Assembly: GCA_910578575.1 (NCBI GenBank) | Contig: CAJTQP010000021.1 | Location: forward strand, 1 to 34,885 | Direction: 5' to 3' | DNA: 34,885 nt | Source: an uncultured Oscillospiraceae bacterium | Lineage (GTDB): Bacteria > Bacillota > Clostridia > Oscillospirales > Oscillospiraceae | Shown: in pieces, positions 22,062 to 28,482 of the stretch | How the letters are laid out: the number at the start of each line of letters is the position of its first letter | Numbering within the stretch: the first letter of the stretch is position 1 | Position numbers and translations under genes: made by a program | The notes under the pieces: model-generated | Seen by the model: the letters and a program-made list of their open reading frames with translations, nothing else | Database searches by the model: none | Told to the model about the DNA's origin: nothing

Positions 22062-23582
22062 TTACCGTTGAAAATACTCCGATTCTCGATATTGGATGGC
22101 CTCCGCCAGGTGGGCGGCGGCGATGGTCTCCGCGCCGTCCAGGTCGGCAATGGTCCGGGCCACCCGGAGGATGCGGTCGTAGCTCCGGGCGGTGAGGCCC
22201 ATGTGAGTGTAGGCCCCCTGCATCACCGCCTGCCCCGCCCCGTCCAGGGCGCAGAACTGGCGGATCTCCTCCTGGCCCATCTCCGCATTGCAGGCGGGGC
22301 CGTCGGGGCCGAAGCGGGCTTCCTGCCGCTCCCTGGCCTGGACCACCCGCGCCCGTACCGAGGCGGAGGACTCCCCAGGGCTGCGGTCTGCCAGGTTGGA
22401 AAACTCCAAAGGCGGCACCTGGGCAAAGAGGTCGATGCGGTCCAGGAGAGGGCCGGAGAGCTTGCCCAGGTACTTTTTTACCTCCCCCGGCGTGCAGCGG
22501 CAGCGGCCGGAGGGGTGACCGTACCAGCCGCATTTACAGGGGTTCATGGCGCACACCAGCATGAAACGGCTGGGGTAACTCTCGGTGCCGGCGGCCCGGA
22601 CCACGGAGATTTTACCCTCCTCCATGGGCTGGCGCAGCACCTCCAAGACATCCTTGTGAAACTCCGGCATCTCATCCAAAAAGAGGACTCCGTGGTGGGC
22701 CAGGGAGATCTCCCCCGGCTTGGGGTAGGGATTCCCACCCCCGGCCATACCCACCGAGGAGATGGTGTGGTGGGGAGCCCGGAAGGGCCGGGCGGTGAGC
22801 AGGGGCTGCTCCTGGGAGGTCAGGCCCATGACAGAGTGGACTTGGGTGGCCTCCAAGGCCTCCCGCCGGTTCAGGGGCGGCAGGATGGAGGGCAGCCGCC
22901 GGGCCAACATACTTTTCCCGGAGCCTGGGGGGCCGATCATGGCCAGGTTGTGGCCACCGGCGGCGGCGATCTCCAGGGCCCGCTTCACCTGCTCCTGGCC
23001 CCGGACTTCGGAAAAGTCCGGCAGGGGCTGTGCGGTTGCCGCTCCCTGCCAGGGGGGCGCGGGGGAAATGGGGACGTCCCCGGCCAGATGGGCGGCCAAC
23101 TGCTCCACGGTCTCCACCGGGTAGACCTCCAGCCCCCCGGCAATGGTGGCCTCCGCCGCACTGCTCTTGGGCACGTATAGCCGCTTCACCCCCGCCGCCT
23201 TGGCCGCCAGGGCCATGGGCAGCATCCCCACCACCGGGCGCAGGGCGCCCCCTAGGGAGAGCTCCCCCACAAAGGCGCAGTCCGTGTCCTCCCAGCACAG
23301 CTGTCCCCCGGCGGAGAGGATGCCCACCAGAATGGGCAGGTCATACACGGTGCCGGACTTGCGCAGGTTGGCCGGGGCCAGGTTCACAGTGATCCGCCCC
23401 ACGGGAAAGCTAAAGCCGCTGTTTTTGATGGCCGCCCGCACCCGCTCTCTGGCCTCCTTCACCGCCGCGTCCGGCAGGCCCACGATGTCGAAGTTGGGCA
23501 GGCCCCCGGCCAGGTCGCACTCGGCGGTGACCTCATAGCCATAGATGCCCTGGAGGCCCAGGGAGCGGATCTTATTGAGCAT
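22062..23582 (-). CDS. comM: ComM/YifB-family Mg-chelatase-like AAA+ ATPase
   Basis: 506-aa AAA+ protein; the ComM branch promotes branch migration during natural transformation. Residues 1-165 are a Lon-protease-like fold domain (FDIVGLPDAAVKEARERVRA, TVNLAPANLRKSGTVYDLPI). The Mg-chelatase AAA+ core has Walker A GPPGSGKS (217-224), Walker B GVLFLDEMPEF and FRAPHHTISSVGMAGGG. A cysteine cluster (MNPCKCGWYG, GRCRC) is typical of the family. An upstream ATG in frame has no ribosome site; ATG 23582 has GGGAGGG 7 bases before it. First gene of the comM-thiI-cinA-maoC operon. Confidence 0.95.
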   Translation of the reverse strand: MLNKIRSLGLQGIYGYEVTAECDLAGGLPNFDIVGLPDAAVKEARERVRAAIKNSGFSFPVGRITVNLAPANLRKSGTVYDLPILVGILSAGGQLCWEDTDCAFVGELSLGGALRPVVGMLPMALAAKAAGVKRLYVPKSSAAEATIAGGLEVYPVETVEQLAAHLAGDVPISPAPPWQGAATAQPLPDFSEVRGQEQVKRALEIAAAGGHNLAMIGPPGSGKSMLARRLPSILPPLNRREALEATQVHSVMGLTSQEQPLLTARPFRAPHHTISSVGMAGGGNPYPKPGEISLAHHGVLFLDEMPEFHKDVLEVLRQPMEEGKISVVRAAGTESYPSRFMLVCAMNPCKCGWYGHPSGRCRCTPGEVKKYLGKLSGPLLDRIDLFAQVPPLEFSNLADRSPGESSASVRARVVQARERQEARFGPDGPACNAEMGQEEIRQFCALDGAGQAVMQGAYTHMGLTARSYDRILRVARTIADLDGAETIAAAHLAEAIQYRESEYFQR

Positions 23583-23612
23583 GGTACGCCCTCCCGTCTT
23601 GTGGTTTTCTAT

Positions 23613-23641
23613 ATCATGCCACAAATCGGGCTGTGTGGCAA
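23613..23641 (-). promoter_or_regulatory. Promoter of the comM operon
   Basis: Minus strand -35 TTGCCA (23636-23641), 17-base spacer, -10 CATGAT (23613-23618). The match is moderate. Confidence 0.45.
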
Positions 23642-23673
23642 GGCAAAGGGGAAAGTTTTCCTGGCTCCAGGCA

Positions 23674-23705
23674 GAAAAAGGCCCAGCTCACTGCGGAGCC
23701 GGGCC
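23674..23705 (-). terminator. Terminator of the Rpn-like gene
   Basis: GGCCCAGCTC (23680-23689) / GAGCCGGGCC (23696-23705), one mismatch, 6-base loop, T5 on the minus strand at 23674-23678. The stop codon (23688-23690) lies at the base of the loop. Confidence 0.7.
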
Positions 23706-24128
23706 CTTGCCCTCATATAGGTCGGAGAGAAGGATTGTCTCAGGGACCTGCCTTTTGCCGCCGGTGTAGACTACATATAGCTCCGGACGTGGAATACGTA
23801 CAGGTTTACTGCCGTACAGGTCCAGCTTATGTTCCTCTACATAGCGCTTGTAGGTATCCGCCAGGTAGAGCAGTACCCGCAGGGCGATGTTGATGGAAAA
23901 ACTGCTCTGGGCCTCCATCAGCAGGAGCAGGCGGTCCCGGACCTGGATGCCCAGGTCATTGTAGATTCCTGTGGAGATCACGTTCTCTAAGGTAACAATC
24001 TTGAAGTCTGCCTCCGTCACATCCTGGTCCTCCGGGTGGAGGCATAGGTAGAGCTGCCGGGTGTACTCCGGCTGCCGGAAGAGATAGGTGAAGATACTGT
24101 CCTTCACCGTGTGCTTCATCTCCGCCAC
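23688..24128 (-). CDS. Rpn-family PD-(D/E)XK nuclease/transposase-like protein, short form
   Basis: 146-aa protein. MKHTVKDSIFTYLFRQPEYT, DFKIVTLENV, YNDLGIQVRDRLLLLMEAQS and the helix ALRVLLYLADTYKRYV are those of the PD-(D/E)XK nuclease family transposase group (Rpn/PDDEXK_2). The acidic residue of NDLG and the E-A-Q (D/E-x-K variant) form the active-site zone. Most relatives are 250-320 aa; this one stops after LLSDLYEGKGPAPQ, so the C-terminal ~100 residues are missing, yet a terminator follows at once. GTG 24128 is favoured by AAAGGAGG 7 bases before it; the ATG at 24119 lies too far from that site. Promoter at 24150-24179. Confidence 0.78.
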   Translation of the reverse strand: MAEMKHTVKDSIFTYLFRQPEYTRQLYLCLHPEDQDVTEADFKIVTLENVISTGIYNDLGIQVRDRLLLLMEAQSSFSINIALRVLLYLADTYKRYVEEHKLDLYGSKPVRIPRPELYVVYTGGKRQVPETILLSDLYEGKGPAPQ

Positions 24129-24149
24129 GGGCACCCCTCCTTTGCCCCT

Positions 24150-24179
24150 ATTATACCCGATACCGCCGTCCTTCTGCAA
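24150..24179 (-). promoter_or_regulatory. Promoter of the Rpn-like gene
   Basis: Minus strand -35 TTGCAG (24174-24179), 18-base spacer, -10 TATAAT (24150-24155). Confidence 0.65.
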
Positions 24180-24197
24180 GCCCTGCGTTCTCTCAGC

Positions 24198-24226
24198 TTT
24201 ACAAATCGCCCATGAGGTGGTAGGAT
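24198..24226 (+). promoter_or_regulatory. Promoter of the patatin gene
   Basis: -35 TTTACA (24198-24203), 17-base spacer, -10 TAGGAT (24221-24226). Divergent from the Rpn promoter. Confidence 0.55.
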
Positions 24227-24258
24227 AAGACAAAAATTCCACACAGGAGGGACTGGCG

Positions 24259-25107
24259 ATGAAGCGTGGGCTGGTGTTAGAGGGCGGCGCCATGCGGGGG
24301 ATGTTCTCCGCAGGCGTACTGGATGTGATGATGGAGCAGGGCATTGCCTACGATGGGATTATGGGGGTCTCTGCCGGGGCGGTGTTTGGCTGCAACTATA
24401 AGTCCAACCAACCGGGCCGGGTGCTGCGGTATAACCTACGGTTCTGCCAGGATCCCCGCTATTGCAGCTTCCGTTCCTACCTCAGGACCGGGGACCTCTA
24501 CGGGGGAGACTTCTGCTACCGGGAGATCCCCGACTCCCTGGACCCCTTTGACCAGGCGGCCTACCGGGCCTCCCCCATGGACTTTTATGTGGTGGCCGCC
24601 GACGTGGAGACCGGGCAGGCGGTGTACCGCAACTGCCTGGAGGGGGGAGAGGAGGACTTGCAGTGGTTCCGGGCCTCTGCCTCCATGCCTTTGGCTGCGC
24701 GGGTGGTGGAGGTGGGGGGCTACCGCCTGTTGGACGGCGGCATGGCGGACTCCATCCCCATCCGAAAGATGGAGTCTTTGGGCTATGACCGCAATGTGGT
24801 GCTCCTCACCCAGCCCTTGGGCTTCGTCAAGGAGAAAAATTCCGCTCTGCCCCTGATGCGCCTGGCCCTGCGCAAGTATCCCAAGCTGCTGGAGACCATG
24901 GCCCACCGCCATGAGAATTACAACGAGACCACGGCGTATATCCGGGAAAAGGAGCGCCGGGGGGAGCTGTTCGTCCTCCGACCGGAAGCCCCCCTGCCCA
25001 TTGGCAAGGTGGAGCATGACCGGGAGAAGATCCAGGCTGTCTACCACATGGGGCGGCAGGTGATGGAGAAGCGTCTGGAGGCGTTGCGAGCGTATTTGGA
25101 GGGGTGA
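24259..25107 (+). CDS. Patatin-like phospholipase
   Basis: 282-aa intracellular lipid acyl hydrolase. The oxyanion loop is LVLEGGAMRGMFSAGVLD. The catalytic Ser38 is in GVSAG, and Asp159 of the dyad in LLDGGMADSIPI. No signal peptide is visible. Relatives (RssA/YjjU-like) cleave fatty acids from phospholipids; the physiological substrate is unknown. The ATG has AGGAGGG 8 bases upstream. An AT-rich dyad (25108-25130) after the stop may terminate it. A 45-base exact duplicate of this gene's 3' part survives at 28318. Confidence 0.92.
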   Translation: MKRGLVLEGGAMRGMFSAGVLDVMMEQGIAYDGIMGVSAGAVFGCNYKSNQPGRVLRYNLRFCQDPRYCSFRSYLRTGDLYGGDFCYREIPDSLDPFDQAAYRASPMDFYVVAADVETGQAVYRNCLEGGEEDLQWFRASASMPLAARVVEVGGYRLLDGGMADSIPIRKMESLGYDRNVVLLTQPLGFVKEKNSALPLMRLALRKYPKLLETMAHRHENYNETTAYIREKERRGELFVLRPEAPLPIGKVEHDREKIQAVYHMGRQVMEKRLEALRAYLEG

Positions 25108-25130
25108 AAAATACCATTGGTTATTTTTAC
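25108..25130 (+). terminator. AT-rich hairpin after patatin
   Basis: Dyad of AAAAATA with TTATTTTT around ATTGG, ending in a T-run. A weak but well-placed terminator. Confidence 0.45.
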
Positions 25131-25181
25131 CCCAGTGGGTTTGTGTCACTGGCCTGAAAAATAAAAAAGAGGTGATTTCCC

Positions 25182-25712
25182 ATCCTCATTTACTATTTAG
25201 CATCTTTGGAGACACCAGAGGATAGAAACAAGTTTGAAGCTCTCTACCGCACCTATAAGGGACTGATGTTTCATGTAGCGGACGAGGTTTTGCACAATCC
25301 CTATGATGCGGAGGAGGTGGTTCACGACGCCTGCCTAATTCTGATTAAAAATTTTTCAAAAATTTCTTCTATCAAAAGTTTAAGAACCAAGAGCTATATT
25401 GTTTCCGTCGTTGAAAACAGAGCCATTGATCGATATAGGGAGAAATTGCGTTACCCCCTAGAGCCTATTTCTCCCAGTGCCATTGACCCAAACGAGGTGG
25501 AAACTAGGGTGGAGGGCGTTGTCTCTCGATGTATCCTCCACCTCCCCCCCAATTACCGTCAGTTGATATTGCTGCGCTATGAACAGGGATATAGCCCACA
25601 AGAGACGGCAAAAATTATGGGGCTCTCCATGAGTGCAGCTTATAAGTTGGAGCAAAGGGCCAAGGCAAAACTGGCAGAGTTATGTCAAAAGGAGGGAATT
25701 TCTGTATGTTGA
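25182..25712 (+). CDS. ECF-type RNA polymerase sigma factor
   Basis: Sigma-70 family factor. Region 2 reads FEALYRTYKGLMFHVADEVLHNPYDAEEVVHDACLILIKN. Region 4 ends LPPNYRQLILLRYEQGYSPQETAKIMGLSMSAAYKLEQRAKAKL. Relatives start M(L/I)-x-YL-x-x-IE-x-E-(D/E)-x-x-KFE. In this frame that stretch is encoded from 25182, where the codon is ATC, 7 bases after ribosome site GAGGTGA; an in-frame TGA lies just upstream (25173). The first conventional start, TTG at 25206, has no ribosome site. So either AUC initiates, or the ATG has mutated and expression is weak. AT-richer than the flanks. It overlaps the next gene by 7 bases (cognate anti-sigma, inferred). Confidence 0.88.
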   Translation: MLIYYLASLETPEDRNKFEALYRTYKGLMFHVADEVLHNPYDAEEVVHDACLILIKNFSKISSIKSLRTKSYIVSVVENRAIDRYREKLRYPLEPISPSAIDPNEVETRVEGVVSRCILHLPPNYRQLILLRYEQGYSPQETAKIMGLSMSAAYKLEQRAKAKLAELCQKEGISVC

Positions 25713-26392
25713 CAGAAGAAATCTTGCGCCAAGCGGCGCAAGAGGCCGGACAAGCCATCGCGGAGAGTTTCCCAGACCCGGAAGATTGCCACCACGAGTT
25801 TTCTCTAGAGTTTGAACGAAAGATGAAGCCCATCCTGCGGCGGGCGCGGTATCAAGGCGTATATACCGCCCTGCGGCGAACTGCCTGTGTGCTGGTGGTG
25901 CTGGTTTTGAGCTGCGCGACTTGGTTGGGAGTGGATGCCCAGGCAAGGGAGACATTTTTCGGCTGGGTATCTCAACGGGTAGAGAATGCACAACGTTATT
26001 TCTTTTCGGGAGAGCTTGCGGAGGAGGAAACATCCGTCCACTATAGTTTACCTGTGCTCCCCAGCGGCTTGCAGGAGTATCATATTTCGGTCACGGAGCA
26101 TGAAGCAAGCTATATATATATTGACGAAAAGGGTTTCTTTTTCGAATTTGGATATTTGAATCAAGATACTGTTTCTGTTAATACCGATGTTTTCTTTTCT
26201 ACGGGAGACGCAAAGCAAAAAGCTGTCTATGTTAACGGCGCTATCGCTGACCTCTACATAGATGAAAGTGGAAGCACAGGAAATCTTATTGTTTGGAGAG
26301 ACACGGAAACAAATATTCTTTTGTATATTGATGCTTACCTTGATGAAGAGACTCTCATTCATCTGGCAGAGAGTGTTTTGCGTGAATTTTAG
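25706..26392 (+). CDS. DUF4367-type membrane protein, putative anti-sigma factor
   Basis: 228-aa single-pass membrane protein. The cytoplasmic N-terminus (1-52) opens MLTEEILRQAAQEAGQAIA. One helix follows at about 53-72 (ACVLVVLVLSCATWLGVD), then an outside domain. The end, NLIVWRDTETNILLYIDAYL DEETLIHLAESV, matches the DUF4367 pattern (x-WxxxxxxYxxxxxLxxExLxxxAESV). The ATG has AAAGGAGG 9 bases upstream. Overlap of its start with the sigma stop is the standard sigma/anti-sigma coupling, so it probably holds the sigma factor at the membrane (inference). Confidence 0.8.
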   Translation: MLTEEILRQAAQEAGQAIAESFPDPEDCHHEFSLEFERKMKPILRRARYQGVYTALRRTACVLVVLVLSCATWLGVDAQARETFFGWVSQRVENAQRYFFSGELAEEETSVHYSLPVLPSGLQEYHISVTEHEASYIYIDEKGFFFEFGYLNQDTVSVNTDVFFSTGDAKQKAVYVNGAIADLYIDESGSTGNLIVWRDTETNILLYIDAYLDEETLIHLAESVLREF

Positions 26393-26437
26393 TTTCTTTA
26401 GGGTTTTTAAAAAATTTTTCGAGTTTGGTGTCCAAAA

Positions 26438-26488
26438 TCGCCCCCCTATTTCGTTACTGAGAGTAAATGGAATAGGGGGGTGATTTTG
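26438..26488 (+). terminator. Hairpin between anti-sigma and secreted-protein genes
   Basis: CCCCCCTATT (26441-26450) / AATAGGGGGG (26471-26480), 10-bp perfect stem with a 20-base loop, then GATTTTG. It may terminate the sigma operon or attenuate into the next gene. Confidence 0.6.
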
Positions 26489-26531
26489 ATAACGTTGAAC
26501 CAAAATGAAGATAGAAGGGAGGTGTTTCAAC

Positions 26532-26888
26532 ATGAAGAAAAAAGTCCTGGTTTTGGTTTTGGTCCTTGCCTTTGCATTCAGCGCTGCAGCACAGGCAGCA
26601 GGTCCTGTACGTATCATACGCACGATACCATCAATTTCCTTTAACGGCACAACAGTAGCGTGCAAGGCAACTGTACGTGCAAACAGTGAGTCAGATCAAG
26701 TTTCCGTGGTTGTAAAACTGTGGTCAAGCGGTGTTTGCAAAGGAACATGGACTGGAAGTGGGGCCGGCTATGCCGAGGCCAGTGGTTCCAGAACCGCCAC
26801 CAAAGGCGCAACGTATACATTGAAAGTAGATGCTACCATCAATGGCGTAGCGCAGCCGACGAAGTCGGTGACACGAACTTGTCCGTAA
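26532..26888 (+). CDS. Small secreted Ig-like beta-sandwich protein
   Basis: 118-aa protein with a textbook signal peptide: KKK, then a 16-residue hydrophobic run (VLVLVLVLAFAFSAAAQA) with cleavage near AQA-AG. The mature ~95 residues are beta-rich, with SISFNGTTVACKATVRANSE, GTWTGSG, KGATYTLKVDATINGV and a terminal TRTC. This resembles the Firmicutes small secreted beta-sandwich proteins (S-x-S-x-x-G-x-x-A-x-C pattern). It has three cysteines. The ATG has GGGAGGTG 8 bases upstream. Likely controlled by the upstream sigma/anti-sigma pair (inference). Function not known. Confidence 0.8.
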   Translation: MKKKVLVLVLVLAFAFSAAAQAAGPVRIIRTIPSISFNGTTVACKATVRANSESDQVSVVVKLWSSGVCKGTWTGSGAGYAEASGSRTATKGATYTLKVDATINGVAQPTKSVTRTCP

Positions 26889-26939
26889 CCAACAATTTTC
26901 AAGAAGTTAACGCAAAATGCAAAAGTTGAGAAGTATCAA

Positions 26940-27599
26940 TTGGATAGCGATACACAAGATGATATCGCCGCGGCGATTGAAGGACAAAAAGCAATCGGGA
27001 ACGAGGATTTTGAAATTGACTTGTTTGCTCCGAATGTGGCAAAATCTGTTACTTATCCAGAGAGCAACTATTATACCTATAACGGGAATAAAATGCTGGA
27101 CAAGTTTATCAAGTATAGCAATATGTCTGTGAGTACAGGGGAAATCACAGGTACTTCTGTTCGGAGCACTATGAGTGCCTTTAAGAACCTGATCCTGTCC
27201 GCTGGCGGGATCACAATTCCGGCAGTGGGATTGTTTGGCCTTGCCGACAGCGCATTGGCTTTCTACCAAAACGCTAAGGGGACAGTATCTAAAGGTACTG
27301 CATCCGACAAAACTTACACAAATATTTCGTATGATAAATTGGTGAAAAAGACTTCCTTTGGGCTTGGTAGTTCGTATCTCTTAGGGTGTACCGCTACAAA
27401 GGTTTGGTTAAATACAAATGCTACGTACCAGTACTACCAGGCTGTGGGGCAGCATCATTACGGAGAAGTATACCTGAACCAAACCAGGTACACACCCAGC
27501 TATAACAATGCTGCATACGTTGCATTGCATAATACAGTTACACCGCATGACGACGGATCTATGAAAGCTGTTATCCGTGGTGTGACCTGTTACTTCTAA
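26940..27599 (+). CDS. Putative secreted-type protein lacking a proper start; possible decayed gene
   Basis: 219 codons from a TTG at 26940 with no ribosome site. The frame is open back to the TAA (26886-26888) of the previous gene, and the coding-like stretch PTIFKKLTQNAKVEKYQLD lies directly after that stop. The body has IDLFAPNVAKSVTYPESN, a hydrophobic patch (LILSAGGITIPAVGLFGLAD) and an aromatic C-terminus (YQYYQAVGQHHYGEVYLNQT, ending GVTCYF). There is no signal peptide in the present ORF. The simplest reading is a secreted protein whose 5' end was lost, or one read-through product with the upstream signal peptide. I do not recognise the family. Confidence 0.6.
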   Translation: MDSDTQDDIAAAIEGQKAIGNEDFEIDLFAPNVAKSVTYPESNYYTYNGNKMLDKFIKYSNMSVSTGEITGTSVRSTMSAFKNLILSAGGITIPAVGLFGLADSALAFYQNAKGTVSKGTASDKTYTNISYDKLVKKTSFGLGSSYLLGCTATKVWLNTNATYQYYQAVGQHHYGEVYLNQTRYTPSYNNAAYVALHNTVTPHDDGSMKAVIRGVTCYF

Positions 27600-27630
27600 T
27601 AGTGGGGCACAATAGCCTCAGGTGGTTTCT

Positions 27631-28140
27631 ATGAAAAAAGCTGTTCTGCTCATTTTATCATTCAGTTTGCTTATTATTTTTCTGGTTATTGTACTCCTGT
27701 TTTTCAAAGAAACTCCTGTGATGGAGGAAGAAAGTACCTATCACATTGTAGGCATTTCGCTCTATTCTGATGGAAATACCAGCAGGCAGTATTTTGATGC
27801 GCAAGCCTTAGCTGTTATGGGAACGCAATGGGAAGAAACCGAAGGTGAATTACTTGCTTCTCTGACTTCCAGTACCAAGCGGCGCAGCACGGAACTGCTG
27901 TTTCATCAAAAAGGAACCTCGGTGCAAATCCCTGACTGGATTCAGCTTTGTGTGATATTGGCCGATGAGGAGGGAAGTCCAACAAGCATCCTTCTAGGAA
28001 ATGGACGAGGCCAGCAACGAAATTTCATCTATGATCCGCCAGTATATACGCTTTCTCAGGGAGAACAGCTTTGTAATCAGTGGGTATCCTTATTACAACC
28101 AATGCTGGCTTCCTATGCGGACCGTAACACACAAAACTGA
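27631..28140 (+). CDS. Membrane-anchored hypothetical protein
   Basis: 169-aa protein with an N-terminal signal anchor: MKKAVLLILSFSLLIIFLVI (residues 1-20) continuing VLLFFKE. The remaining ~140 residues would face outward and are mixed alpha/beta (YHIVGISLYSDGNTSRQYFD, LASLTSSTKRRSTELLFHQK). No lipobox cysteine. ATG 27631 is 5 bases from AGGTGG. An in-frame GTG 9 bases earlier has no ribosome site. It is the last gene of the island and shares its lower GC. Not recognised; processing of, or immunity to, the secreted product upstream is only a guess. Confidence 0.7.
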   Translation: MKKAVLLILSFSLLIIFLVIVLLFFKETPVMEEESTYHIVGISLYSDGNTSRQYFDAQALAVMGTQWEETEGELLASLTSSTKRRSTELLFHQKGTSVQIPDWIQLCVILADEEGSPTSILLGNGRGQQRNFIYDPPVYTLSQGEQLCNQWVSLLQPMLASYADRNTQN

Positions 28141-28314
28141 ATTTGGAACATGATACTTATCCCCAAAGACATGATTAGAATTTGAACTTCTTGGCCCGGA
28201 GCAGTTCACGCTAGGCTGTCAACTTCATAGACTACTCCCAGTGTGGTGAGGCCCCTTCCGGGAGCCCCACCGTACTGGCGTTTTGATTTATGTGCCGCAC
28301 GACTCCCCGATGCA

Positions 28315-28413
28315 TCGGCCCTGCGCAAGTATCCCAAGCTGCTGGAGACCATGGCCCACCGTCACCAGCGCGATAATGAGACCATCGCCTATATCCGAGA
28401 AAAAGAGTGCTAG
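28315..28413 (+). pseudogene. Fragment of a second patatin-like gene
   Basis: 45 bases (28318-28362) are identical to 24864-24908 in the intact patatin gene. The reading then continues, diverged, as NETIAYIREKEC to a TAG at 28411-28413. It corresponds to about residues 203-234 of the intact protein. No start or upstream half is present. It marks the right edge of the lower-GC island. The stretch 28141-28314 before it holds only a weak hairpin (28245-28271) and no gene. Confidence 0.85.
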
Positions 28414-28482
28414 GACCTTTTTTGTGCTAACCACCCCCGCCCCCACATAGGCTTGTACCACCACACAAAGGAGGCGCAGGCG

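Noticed and set aside
22030..22533. 168-codon upstream extension of thiI
   Set aside because: It overlaps comM on the same strand in another frame and is not ThiI-like; GTG 22029 has a ribosome site and begins the thiI product.
28141..28314. Possible small gene or strong terminator between the island and the patatin fragment
   Set aside because: No ORF with a start and ribosome site; the only dyad (28245-28271) has a mismatch and a weak T-run.
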